Assembly (NCBI GenBank): GCA_021442155.1
Contig: CM038214.1
Span: 20,981,808-21,045,807 of the forward strand
Reading direction: 5' to 3'
Source: Cymbidium sinense
Lineage: Eukaryota; Streptophyta; Magnoliopsida; Asparagales; Orchidaceae
DNA: 64,000 nucleotides
In this document: positions 10,191-21,359 of the stretch, one piece after another
Position numbering within the stretch: the stretch's first letter is position 1
Layout of the letters: each line of letters opens with the position of its first letter
The notes under the pieces: model-generated
Seen by the model: only the letters and a program-made list of their open reading frames with translations
Told to the model about the DNA's origin: nothing
Database searches by the model: none
Translations under genes and position numbers: made by a program

Positions 10191-12230
10191 ATTTTTTATG
10201 GATTTTGAGATGGTCCCTGTTGGTTTGCGATGGATCGCACTGAGTAGGGGCCATGTTGGCCTTAATCTTGCTCAAATTTATCAATCCAAAGGGGTAGTCT
10301 ACCAACCAAATGGTAGGGCTATCCAACCAAAGGGGTTCTTTTTGCAGAATACTAGGAAGAAAGCAGAAGCTTACATCCTCCAAAGTAGGGATCAATTGGT
10401 GATCCATTGGCAAGGAAACGAATTGAACCCAACTTTTGGCTAACTATTGAGTGAATTCCGCTGGGGAACATAAATCAGCTCAAAGATAGTAAAAATTAAT
10501 TTTATTTTTAGTTATTTTTGATGGATCCCATCAATTTATGACTGCACTAAGTAGGGGTCGTGTTGGCCTTGGTCTACATTCAGATTTACCAATCTGAAAG
10601 GGTTGTCTACCAACCACATAGTAGGACTATCCAACAAAAGGGATTGTCTTTCGGTTTGCAATGGTCAAGTTAAGAAGAAAGTGCGGGGACTCACATCTTC
10701 CAAAATAAGGAACCACTATGGTGACTGGTTGGTTGTGCAACAAATTGAACGATCTAGGCGACTTTTGAGTGAATACCTGGGACTTAAATCAACTCAGATA
10801 GTCAAGATTAATTTCATTTTTAATTATTTTTGATGGATCCCATTGGTGATGACTGGTATGCCATGTTGGCCTTGGTCTAACTCATTTACCAATCCAAATG
10901 GAGTAGCTTCAGAAGGGGAGAACTATCCAATCAAATGTGTCTTTTGGTTTGCAATGGTTAATTCAGGGAAGAAAGCATGGGGACTCATATCTTTTCTGAA
11001 TAAAAGACCACTAGGGTGACACATTAGTGAGGTGACATGTCAACCCAATGTAGGGTTGTCCATCATTTTATGAAAATCATGCTAGAAAGAATATGTATTA
11101 GACTTACATCTTCCAAAGCAGAATGACTGTCGGGGCAACCTATTTGTGGGAAAATAGATTGAACTCGATCTAAGGGCGACTACAAAGAGAGTGCTAACCC
11201 GGGACTTATCTCAACTCAAGCATAGCAATTCCTATAGGAGTTCTACCGACACCTAAAGATAGGATGCCCGCTTGGGAAAGGGGCTTGAATTCCTAATCCT
11301 CAAGCGAACAGATTTGTTTGTTTATTTGTTTGTTTATCGTGGACCCTATTGGTTTGTGAGAGATCATACTAAGAATGAGCTTATATCAACCTACACCTAT
11401 CTCAAATTTATTGAATCAAGGGAGAATCTGCGCATCCGCTGAACAAATTCTCTCCAGGGTGGCTACAAGGGGGGGACATTCCAATCTAAGAGTAACCTGT
11501 AGTGTTTAAATTGCAAAGGATGTGATCCAAGTAGAGTACCGGGGAGAGGGGCCACTAAGGGCTTGATCCAAAACCCTGGAGAAGTAATATATGTAGGTAT
11601 TTGGTGGCCAACTCAAGGAGAAAGCATGGGGACTTACATCTGCCAAAAGTGGTGTATCCAATGAGTGAGTCACTGCCAGCATAGAGAACATCAACCGACC
11701 AAAGGTGCCTGTTGGTTTGCAAAAATCATCCTAGGAAGAAATCATCGGGGACTCACATCCTCCTACAGTAGAACTGATTGTTGGGATAGTCTATCTTCGG
11801 ATCAATAGGTGTTATCCGGCATAGGGTGATTACTGAGTGAATGTTACTGGGGGACTTATATCAACTCAAGAGTAGTCAAGAGGAAAGGAAACTCTAGGGG
11901 ACTTATCCAAAACCTTAGATATAGTTGACCTAGTCAGTGCATGATCATTAATTCAAGAAGAAAGCACGGGGAGTCACATCTTCTTAAACAAAATCAACAT
12001 GATGTAGCTTACTAGCTGGGAAGTGTGGTCTACCAAACTAATAAGGTGCTTAATGGTTTACAATGGTCAAGTCAGGAAGAAAGCACGGGGACTGACATCC
12101 GTTGGACAAGTGACCACTAGGGTGACATACTAGCAAGGTAGCATGGTATCCCAACTTAGAGTAGTTAATGAGTGAGTGCCACAAAGGGCTACCTCCCACA
12201 TCAAATTAGTCTGAGATAGAAGATTTGTGT
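10190..12230. repeat. Left arm: diverged tandem field with ~305-bp period
   Basis: The anchor CATGTTGGCCTT (with variants) recurs near 10251, 10559 and 10861, giving spacings of about 308 and 302. A second anchor, GAAGAAAGCACGGGGACT with variants followed by ACATC, recurs near 10358, 10672, 10968, 11612, 11731, 11957 and 12074. Later copies are shortened and rearranged. Short frames within it are not conserved between units, so I regard it as non-coding retrotransposon arm or 3' untranslated repeats. Confidence 0.6.
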
Positions 12231-12640
12231 TTATGTTTGTGTTAGAAGGAAAAGGATGCCTCTCAGGTTCTTTATACCTATCCTAAAAACACTGGAGAAT
12301 TGATGAAATGGTGCCATGAATGGCAGTTGTGATCCAACCAAGAAAAGATGCTGCTTGGGTTCTCTTACACCTAACTTAGTTGTGCTAGAAATAGGATACC
12401 TCTTGGGTTCTCTCACACCTATTCTAGTAGTTGGGAATGTGTTATGTTCTGTTGTGAAAGAGGGATAGGATGTCACTTGGGTTCTCTTACACCTATTCTA
12501 AATACGTCGTGGTAGATTCACAAAATAAGCAAATAATGCTTCGAAAGAAGGGAAAATTTTGATGAATTGGAATGAAAGTTTTTTCTTTTGATGATAATTG
12601 TTTTCAAACATGTTTTTATGGGTAATATTTCTTCAAATAT
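12231..12640. other. Non-coding sequence between tandem field and integrase end
   Basis: Three imperfect repeats of TTGGGTTCTCTTACACCTA with variants, at about 12255, 12357, 12403 and 12477, in an otherwise undistinguished stretch. Possibly the region between the end of pol and the 3' LTR of the element. No gene. Confidence 0.45.
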
Positions 12641-13873
12641 AGCCCATTAATTGGAAGCATCAGGTTCTCCCCTTTACAATCAATAAGCTGATAAGATCAT
12701 CCTTGGTAGGCCTTTTCTATGACAAAAGGGCCTTCCCAAGTGGGTTCAAACTTGCCTCCCATCTTTCGATGGGCAACAATTGGTCTCCTTAAAATAAGGA
12801 GAAGCTCTCCTACTTGAAAAGCTCTAGGGCAGACTAGCTTGTTGTGAGCTTGAATCATTTTGGATTTGTATAACTCGAGATTCTAGCATGCCCGTAGGAA
12901 TCTCTCCTCCAAACCATCGAGCTCTTCTAACTACAACTTTGCATTCTGCTCTGTAGTGATTTTGCTACCCATTGCTATCCTTAGTAATGAGAGTTGAACT
13001 TATAATGGTAGAATGGCTTCGGACCCATACGCTAAGGAGAATGGGGTAGATTGAGCTGGAGTTCTATATGTGGTGTGGTAGGCTCATAAGGCTTCAACCA
13101 ACTGCTCATACCATTGTCGCTTGTTGTCGTTGAGTGTCTTCTTTTGTATCTGGATGAGAGTTTTGTTGAGTTCTTCTACTAGGCCATTTACCTTTGGATA
13201 GAAGATGGTGGAGTATCACCAACCTATACCATATCTCCTAGGGAAGTTGTTAATCTTGGTGTTCTTTAATGCAATACCATTATCGAATATAATTCGTTAC
13301 GGCACCCCAAACCTACATATAATATGGTTCCTAAAAAAATTAGAACACATGCTGAGCTATGACCTCTATGAGTGGGATTTCCTCCACCCAATTGCAAAAG
13401 TAGTGGGTGGCAGCTAAGATGAATCGATGACCCTTGGAAGAAGGAGGATCGATCAGACCCACTATGTCGATACCCCAACACTCAAATGGCCATGAGGCAA
13501 ACATAAGATGTAGAATGTTGGGTGGTTGATGTAAGACCACACTGTATACCTGACATTGATGGAATCTCTAACGTCATGTAGTCGTAATCATCAAATGTCA
13601 GTAGTATCCTAGTCTCTTGATCTTTTATTTCATCTTTAAACTGAATAGATGCACTCTACATAGACCTGAATGTACCTCAATCACGATCCTATGGGCTTTG
13701 TGTTTGTCTAAAGAATGTAACCACATTTGATCAAAATCTGCAGTATCATCCATGAGAGCATAGAGAGAGCTCTTTGCTTCATCCGGTGGGCTTGTGATTT
13801 CTCTTGAGGTAGTCGTGTTCAAATAATCTTTGAACAGTTTCCTCAAATTGAGCTCCTCATCTTTGTTGGGCAA
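12640..13873 (-). pseudogene. Gypsy integrase remnant
   Basis: Integrase joins the cDNA copy of the element into the host chromosome. On the minus strand, 13625-13873 ends with EVHSGLCRVH, which resembles the histidine part of the N-terminal zinc-binding domain. The frame at 13340-13540 holds the core start WPFECWGIDIVG with the first catalytic aspartate (residue 25 of that frame), then PPSSKGHRFIL and NWVEEIPL. Near 13270-13320 CRFGVP and FDNG give the second aspartate region, and at 13000-13100 FSLAYGSEAILPL is the usual sequence after the third acidic residue. At 12700-12780 GGKFEPTWEGPFVI marks the C-terminal end. In-frame stops and frame changes between these blocks make it non-functional. 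Confidence 0.88.
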
Positions 13874-13949
13874 AGCAACCTCCCTTTCTAGAAAGTCTCA
13901 ATGAGTTCAACATCAATAAAGGATAGGATTTGTCTATTTTGGACCTTAT

Positions 13950-14590
13950 TGGAATGAACTCATCTTAGCATGCCAATTCCTTGGCAAGTTTGGCCAAAGC
14001 ATCTACTATTACGTTCTCTCCTCAAGGGACCTTGTAGATGGTGACCTCAGAGATTTGGGCGAACATCTTCATGATATACTCATGGTTGTGACGAAGCTTA
14101 GATTTTAGAACCTTGAAGTACCTGGTAATTTGGTTGATAACCAGCAAAGAATTCTCATAGATGTTGATGCTCTTGACACACACTATAATGGATAACTCAC
14201 CGCAATCAAAGCCTCGCCTTCATTATTGGTGTAGGGATTAGAGACATAGTATGAGAATCTCATCATCATGACCGGAGTTAAGAGAACTATTCCTTCCCCT
14301 GCCTTTCCTGGAAGGGTAGATCATGGTTCTTCTCCTTTGTGAAAGGAAGCCACACCATCAAATTACATCTCTCAATGGCAATTGTCAATCTCCCCTAAGT
14401 TCATAATTTTTTTGTCAGGGAGATCGCCACTAAGTGGGGAATCAGCAAGAAGTAGGTGTGCTGCTATGAAATCCGTTAGTGCTTGATCTTTTACCGCACA
14501 AGGTGTATGAATGTAATATCAAACTTTGAGAGAATCATGAACCAACGTGCCAACCATTTGGATAATGTCCGTCATGAGATGTCAGTAGTG
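13950..14590 (-). pseudogene. Gypsy RNase H remnant
   Basis: RNase H degrades the RNA strand of the RNA:DNA hybrid during reverse transcription. On the minus strand the segment at about 14200-14240 reads TNNEGEALI, corresponding to the T-N-N-x-A-E-Y-E-A-L segment of plant gypsy RNase H. At about 13965-14010 it reads DALAKLAKEL, the usual C-terminal end of the domain. It lies between RT and integrase as expected. Stops interrupt the frame. Confidence 0.75.
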
Positions 14591-15880
14591 GATTAATTCT
14601 TGAAATCAAGTTCACCTTATGAGAAAGCATATAGTGTCATAGCTTTTGGGATGCAAAGATTAAAGCTAGGCAATTTTTCTCAGGTGGGTAGTTTGCTTCA
14701 ACGAATCGAGATGAGGTAAGAGAGCACTCTCCTTCTTTTCATCATTGGGCAAACAAAGAGCCAAGGGAGTCATCCAATGCAATAGTGTAGATGATAAGTG
14801 GCTTTGAGATAGGGGCTAGAACATATAGCTTCACCAAATACTGCTTGATATCTTCAAAGGCATGCTAACACTTATCATCCCACTTGAACTTGGCATCATT
14901 TTTGACAAGTGTTGAAAATGGCTTGCATCTTCTCGATAGATTAGAGATAAAGCATCTTAGATATGCCAACCTCCCTTGGAAAGATCTGAGTTGAGTTAAA
15001 CTTTTAGGTGGTGGCATTTCTAAGATAGCTTTGATCTTTTTTGGATATATCTCTATTACCTGATTTAAGACAACAAACCCAAGGATCTTCCTTGAAGCTA
15101 CTCAATGCACACTCGTGGATTCATTTTGATGTTATATTGTCTTAAGCTTTGAAAATCACTCTCAAGTCAAAGAGATGGTCTTCTTTTCTTTGCTTTGGCT
15201 ACTAGATCATCAACATAGCACTCAACTTGATGATGAATGAGTTCATTGAAGATCTGAGTCATGGCCCATTGATATGTAGCACCAATATTTTTAAGGCTAA
15301 AAGCATGACCTTATAATAATAGATTATGATGGGTTTGAAAAGCATTATTTTCTTTCATCCTGGGGCCATCTTAATTTAGTTGTAGATGACCCATCCATGA
15401 AGAAGAATACCGCATGAGATGAGGATGTCCACCATTAATTTCGGTATAGGAAGAGGAAACTCATCCTTAGGACATGCCTTGTTTAAGTCCCTAAAATCAA
15501 TGCATATGCAAATTTGGCCATTCTTTTCTTAATTGGCATGACATTACAACTGTAGGTATTTTTTTACGATGAAACCAACATTAATCAATTTATTGACTTA
15601 AATGACTTATTGTTTGATTTCTAACGCATACATGCCTAAGAGATTGCTTGATAGCATTAGGGTTAATTACTAGTTTATGGATTGCTACATCAAGAGATAA
15701 TCCATAAATCTCTTCATAACTCCATGCAAAGTAGTCCTTAAACTCAATCAATAGCCTAACTAAGTCATTGATTTCTTCTTCATTCAGCAATGAACTGATG
15801 TATGTCAGTTGTGGATTTTCTTCTTTCCCAAGGTTGATTTCTTTAAGCTTATCAATTATTGAATGGATTTCCTCTTCCAA
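14591..15880 (-). pseudogene. Gypsy reverse transcriptase remnant
   Basis: Reverse transcriptase copies the element RNA into DNA. On the minus strand the N-terminal flank is the 96-codon frame 15590-15880, with FAWSYEE at residues 51-57, the usual lead-in to RT in plant gypsy polyproteins. Next, at about 15440-15510, comes IDFRDLNKACPKDEFPLP (motif 1-2 region). At about 15255-15310 SLKNIGATYQ corresponds to the FGLKNAGATYQ motif. The catalytic Y-V-D-D box is at 15206-15217, followed by LV. The blocks are in the right order but in different frames, so the enzyme is dead. The whole lies between protease and RNase H. Confidence 0.9.
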
Positions 15881-16572
15881 TTCTGGTGGTGCATCCTTGA
15901 TTTGGAGATCATCTGGATCATCTAAAGTTTCTAAACATACTTCCTCATAAGAGTTAGTGTGGTTCAGAAGAACCTATCAGATTCTAGATGATTGGTAACA
16001 ACTAAGCAGTAATCATCATCATCGATGGGACCCACTATACCAAATCCTAGTCCTGATCTTGATTGTGCATCCCTACCTCTGTTGTTCCATAACTTCTTGA
16101 AGTACTAAAACCTGTGTCTGGACCATGTATAAGGAATCAAACCTTTCTTTACTAGATTATGAACACAAGGTGAGTACCAATTAAAAGGTAATTCTATTAA
16201 TTATGAATTATCCTTAAGTTCTACATCAACTTCTGGACTTGAGGATGATGATCCCAAAAGGAGTCTCTTTGGCTTGACATCCATGGAAAATTGGGGGGCT
16301 TCCTTAACTACTAAACCTTCAACTTTCTGAGAGGAAAGTGAAGTTAGAGCTAAGGTTCCTAACCACCACGATAGTTCATAAACTTGATTGAATACATTCA
16401 TGCTTTGCTTGGAGGCTGGTCTTCATCATTGTCGCTCTAGTGTCACCTCCAATGAAACCCTTAGAGAGGGGTTGGCTAGTATGCTAATGACATTAGACTC
16501 ATCCTCCTAGTTGGATTCCAAGTCTATGTGAATAGTAGGGATACTCTTATGAACTGGAGCCTTGTTGGTTGG
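15881..16572 (-). pseudogene. Pol linker between protease and RT (degenerate)
   Basis: Low-similarity region between the protease frame and the RT lead-in. A 66-codon minus-strand frame (16201-16401) contains LSWWLGTLALTS and an acidic tail, which may be linker sequence of the same polyprotein. No catalytic motif is visible. The position makes it part of the gypsy pol region; identity beyond that is inference. Confidence 0.45.
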
Positions 16573-17247
16573 CTACCAACCAGGGGGTCTTCCACTTTTG
16601 GAATTACCTTTGTATCTGCCTTTAGTTCTTCCTAGTGGAGGTCGAGTCATTCTACCCATATGTCTGTGTGGTGGAATGAACTGTGGGTGGAATGTGATAT
16701 GCGGCTCTACTTCTTCCTTGATGTACTTTTCTCGTTCACTTGTATTTTCACTTTTTTTTCTTTTTCTTTTTCTTCTTTTCTTTTTTTTTGTATTTGAATT
16801 TTGACAAAGTTCATGAGAAAAGGTGTTTTGAGGAAGATAGTAGGTCACATCCTCATATATCTCAACCTCTCTAACTAAAAAATGACTTTTCATCTCTTTG
16901 ACACAATATTCAATTCCATCCCTTTCGAACTTGATGCACTGATGAAAGGAGGATTGAATCATCTTATTTTGGTTTATCCAAGGCCTACTGAGCAAAATAC
17001 TGAATAATGTATTCGAATCAATTATATAAAATTTGGCTTTAGTCTTCCAGTCACCTTTTTCCAAAGGTAACACTATGGAACCTAATGCCCTTTCGCCCTG
17101 TTCATTGAATCCTCTCAACAATAGCCGATCTCCTCGGAGTGTAGAGATGTCAATCCTCAAGTAGGTAAGGGTCTTTAGACTCATAATGTTCACAGATGCA
17201 CCTGGATCAACAAGCACCCTAGAAAGTCTAAACTTGCACATATCCAC
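16573..17247 (-). pseudogene. Gypsy retropepsin-like aspartic protease frame
   Basis: This 224-codon frame is the longest open stretch of the element. Residues 10-21 read RVLVDPGASVNI, the active-site region of plant gypsy proteases (D-x-G-[AS]-x-x-N); the catalytic aspartate is residue 14. Residues 85-91 read LLSRPWI, matching the conserved LLGRPW segment that closes the protease fold. A basic K/R-rich stretch near residues 155-166 is followed by an HITFHPQF-like linker. The methionine start is fortuitous: in the element the protease is cut from a polyprotein. Upstream and downstream frames are closed by stops, so the product is not made as a complete polyprotein. Confidence 0.85.
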
Positions 17248-18895
17248 TATAATGTAGTGAGACGGTTATGCTCCATGTTCCCAAGAAGGTCATCAGGACT
17301 GACTCCTTGGGCTTCTCTTAAATAATGTGCCTCCTCTTCAATAGTGGTCAGCTGAGCTATGCATATCTCTAGATTAAGAAGAGCCTTGATTAATGATTCC
17401 CTCATCTCTTTGGATAATATAAGGGCATCATACATGCTTAACTTAGTTGGAAACTTTCTTAGGTGAGCGAAGACATTGTAATCAACTCTGGGCAGATCCT
17501 CCACGAGCATATCCAAGGGTGGAGCATCCTGTGGAGGGGCCTCTCAATCTTGAGGTTAACTTACTACTACAGAGGTTAACTTTTGTAATCTCTTGTGGCA
17601 GGTTAGTGGAAGATTCTACCTACTCATCAAGCTCATCTATAGCTTCTCCTATAGGACCCTCAGAATCAGATGATTCCAAGTCTATCTAAAGAGGTGAACC
17701 CGTAATATATAGAGAACGAAAGTCCAACTCCAAATTAGAAAGAGGAAGATCAGAGTTATTATAATTATTATTTAGACTTGAAGATTTTTTTGTAAGAGTA
17801 GATTTAGATAACCCAATAGGTGTAACACAAATGTAATTCAAACTAGCTTTATACCTCAATTTCTTGGATTTTGAAGGAGGTACATAGTAGAAATTGAGTA
17901 ATGTAAGTGGGGTGAGGGATTTGATGGCCTCATCCGCTGATACAAGATGTATACTAGAAGAAAAGCTAGCTGAAATAGAAGTGCCGACTAAAGTAGTAGC
18001 TATAATGATGGAATGGAGACTGGGCTCGATCGATGGTTACGCTACTTGGCTATCCCTGGAAAGTATAGGCTGCTGTTGCTGCTGCTGCTGAGCTCTTTCC
18101 TTCCCCAAGTTGTCTTTGGCAACTTGCAAGCCTTCCTTGATGTTGGAAGTTCAAGATGCCTCAAGCACCTACAAGGAAAGTTTCTTGATTTTTAAAATAA
18201 TCTTTTTAGAGGTTCGGGATATGGAGATATCCCAACCTTCTTTGGTTTTTAGAGGATCGCAGGTATCCCGAAGGACTACCCTAACAAAAATGGATTGTTA
18301 TTCCACTATATATTCTTTTAGGATAACTATGGTGCCTATCTTGTAGCTATTCTCAAGCCTCCTAGAATGTAAAATAATCTTCCAAAACATGACCTAGCAT
18401 GCAGTGGTAGGGGCAAAAGTTAGGATCATTGCTCCTACCCAATTTCTTTGGATTCCTACGCTTGGGTAGGTTTCTTTAAGAGATTCTTAAAGATTTTCTT
18501 GATTATCTACCTCTTAAATGAATAGTGTTTATTCAGTTTATCTAAAAGAGTAGGTGGATGGTAGCTACCTAGTGATGGGTATGTGTACCACTACTATGAG
18601 TGTGGCTGAGGAGGAGAGGCCATGGAGGCTGCTATGGCAGCCAGTAGGATGGCCTAGGTGGTGGTAAAGGAGGTGAAAGTGATAGCTATTGGAGCACGAG
18701 TTCTCTCAAGCTGATCTTTGGTCGCTTGCTTCCCCTTGTCGAACATTGCTACTGCCCCTGAATTCTTCTCATAAGCTTTCTATGGCTTTGGCTTTGTTGA
18801 TTTATCTTGAAAAGACAATTGTTTGGCCTCTCCTTGTAGACTAGCCACCTTATTGGTTAGCTTCTCAAATGTCTTGATTATAAAACCTTTGAGCA
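17248..18895 (-). pseudogene. Gag C-terminal region with degenerate zinc-knuckle
   Basis: On the minus strand at about 18370-18440 the frame reads NFCPYHCMLGHVLEDYFTF. This matches the C-x2-Y-H-x4-G-H-x4-D-C type zinc finger found at the end of plant gypsy Gag, except that the last cysteine is replaced by tyrosine. The 89-codon frame 17247-17516 lies between it and the protease and shows no recognised domain. A short CTG-type run near 18070-18090 gives a small homopolymer in one frame only and is probably incidental. Confidence 0.65.
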
Positions 18896-19340
18896 TGAAG
18901 GCAACCAGGACATGAAATTTTTTAGCAGAATTTCAATGGCATGTTGTTCAGATAGCTGCGATTCATATTTCAAACTCTAATTGTGCCAACTAAGAATATA
19001 ATCAATGAGGGACTCACCGGGGTGTTGTTAAGCCACAATGAGTTCACCTATAATCACCCTTTGTTGAGCTCCAGCAAGCCTCTTAAAGAAGAGTTGCTCA
19101 AACTCAGCAAAAGTCTTCACTAAAATGTTGGAGAGTTTAACATACCAATCAATGGCTATGCTTACCAAACTGCTGTCAAAAAGATGGAATAATAATGCAT
19201 CGCTACCACCAACATTGCAATAGTTGGCCCTGAAGTGCGCTATGTGCTTCCATGGGTTCCCACTACCATCAAAGCTCTAGAAAGAAGGTGGCACAAAACC
19301 CTTAGGATACCTCGGGGTCTACCCTTTGGAATCAAATTCC
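18896..19340 (-). pseudogene. Gypsy Gag capsid-region remnant
   Basis: Gag packages the element RNA. On the minus strand the segment from about 19290 reads SFDGSGNPWKHI, then DALLFHLFDSSL, then AIDWYVKLSN and TFAEFEQLFF, and near 18990-19070 QHPGESLIDYIL. This is the order of conserved blocks in the plant retrotransposon gag family (FDGxGNPxxHI, then W-Y-x-x-L, then F-x-x-L-x-x-x-F). A TAG lies just before the FDG block and a TAA follows the IVA segment, so the frame is broken. Confidence 0.88.
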
Positions 19341-21359
19341 TTTGGGTAAGGTCTACCCTTTGGAATCGATGATCCTCCTTGGACTTATGCCAATGGTTCT
19401 CTCACTTGCTGCTCCACGATGAGTTTAATGACCTTTTCTTGTACGGAGGTACTATTCACTACCTTCCTATATAAGCTAGTGCTACCCTGCTCTACTAACA
19501 GTGAAGTCTTGGCTTGATCCATAACATGCAGCAACTCAGACGGTCTCTATAATAGTAGGATGCACTGCTGGGGCTTGGTTCTGAAGTGCCAAAATTGCTA
19601 CTAGGAATTCTTCAAGCCTCTTTCTCATCCTATCAATTTATTCATCCTTCTATTTTAGTTATTGAAGGAGGTTTTTGGTCGAGTAGGCTATATCATCCTG
19701 CTCGGCTGCAAAACCTTCCAAACTCTGCTGATCCCGAAGAGGGGAACCCCTGGCATCAACCATATGTACTCATGTTGAATCCTCCAATAGAACATCTTCA
19801 TTATGATCAAAATTGACCTTCTTATTCTCTAGGTAGGACTAGTCATATCCTAGAATTTCCTTCTTTTCCATAAGATATTGTGTTATAATAACATATAGGG
19901 AGCGGTCCAACTATGTGGGCACAAATGAGCACAGTTGACTGGTGGTAGGATCATGCTCATGAATAGAAATACATCTAACTCCCTCTGATGTTGGAGAGCT
20001 AACCCTGTGTGGGCTATGCTCATTATAAGAAATATGCTCATGGATATCATCTATCATGGGAGGAGTGCTACTCCTGGCAGGATCTATCGCCATGAGGACA
20101 ATGGTACTGTCTCCTTCCCCCTCTGTTGTTGCTATCTCCATGCTCTACTGTGGTGGTGGTGGTGATGGCACATCTACAATGCTCTGCGGTCACCACTCCC
20201 TCTTCACCACAATTAGAGCAAGAGGTCGAGTAGGAGAGAGCCTTGCCTCAGTCGACGGTGTAGATGGAATAGGATCTCTTGGCTATGGATGGGGCTCTCT
20301 TTTCCTACATGCCTTCATGGCTTCACTGAACTAGAGATGATGGAGCTTGTACTAGAGATGGTGGGCATGGAGGAGTGGTGTGGCGAGGCACCGACTTTCT
20401 CTATGCAGGAGCTCCTCTTTTGTGGTGAGTAGTACCGATCAATACAATGCTATCAGTATGACTGGCATGGGTAGCACGATCGGGAAAGTCCACAAGGGTA
20501 GAGGTAGATAACTATCTAGTGTACCTACGTCTCTCTATTAGTGATATTTACAAATACGGTCTTCTTTAGCCTCTTTTGACTGATGTGCTCACCAATGCTG
20601 CGAGGGATGACTGACCATAAGTCAAATTGGGTTTTAGACTCTGATCATCCATAAGTTCCTTTGACTCAGTGCAAAACTGATCTAAGGCTAACATATGACC
20701 TTCTCCTATCTTTAGTAGGAGCCTCAAAGTGAATTGCAGGATGAGGTGAAATTGAGATCCACCTAATATCTTCTTCTCCATTAGATCTACAGAGGGGATG
20801 AAACTTGTTCTTTCATCGAGGAGAGAGACTATCTAGGTAACTCCTCTACTATAGACTAAGCAATTGCCTCCATCTCTTTGGCAATGTGCACATGATACCA
20901 CTTGATCTTGAGGCATATATTGCGTCTTTGGGTCCCACTTGGGAGGAGCGCTAGACCTTACCTCTTAAGTATGGGAGGCTATCCCTAAAACCATGGGAGC
21001 CTTCCCCTTGGAAGAAGCCAATGAGTGGGTGCTAGCCCGCACTAGGGCAGTAATGGGAACCACTAAACCCACTGCATTGAAACTACAAATGTTGCGGGAA
21101 CTGCCATAGTATTCGACTTCAATGAGGGAAACTCTAAATCTGACGACATCTCAACATAGATGACTGGCTTTTGCCCGGTCACCACACTCTTAATGGTTGT
21201 GAGGGTGGTCCCCTCACAAGTGATCCTAGCTCCCTCAAAACCTTGGCCAAAATGAATGAGGTGGGCAAAGTTAGTCTATGGGAGGCTGGCTTGATACAAG
21301 GGCAAATTCATCCCAAAATGAAAAGTAAATACATACTTCTGAGCTTTCATTAGAAATGA
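19341..21359 (-). pseudogene. Upstream Gag/leader region of the gypsy element
   Basis: Composition is coding-like, with frames such as 19911-20141 and 20566-20781 on the minus strand and no strong motif. It sits where the N-terminal part of Gag and the leader should be. An 8-base match to the start of an initiator-Met primer-binding site occurs on the minus strand near 20893-20900, but it is too short to rely on. I assign the region to the element by position only. Confidence 0.45.

Noticed and set aside
10186..10833. Small frames in the 305-bp tandem field as genes
   Set aside because: Frames are not conserved between neighbouring repeat units and show no known motif.
13205..13481. Separate small genes on the plus strand over the integrase region
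   Set aside because: The recognised integrase motifs are on the minus strand; these frames are their antisense.
20890..20903. Possible primer-binding site (TGGTATCA on the minus strand)
   Set aside because: Only 8 bases match an initiator-Met site and the following bases do not; it is not adjacent to a definable LTR end.
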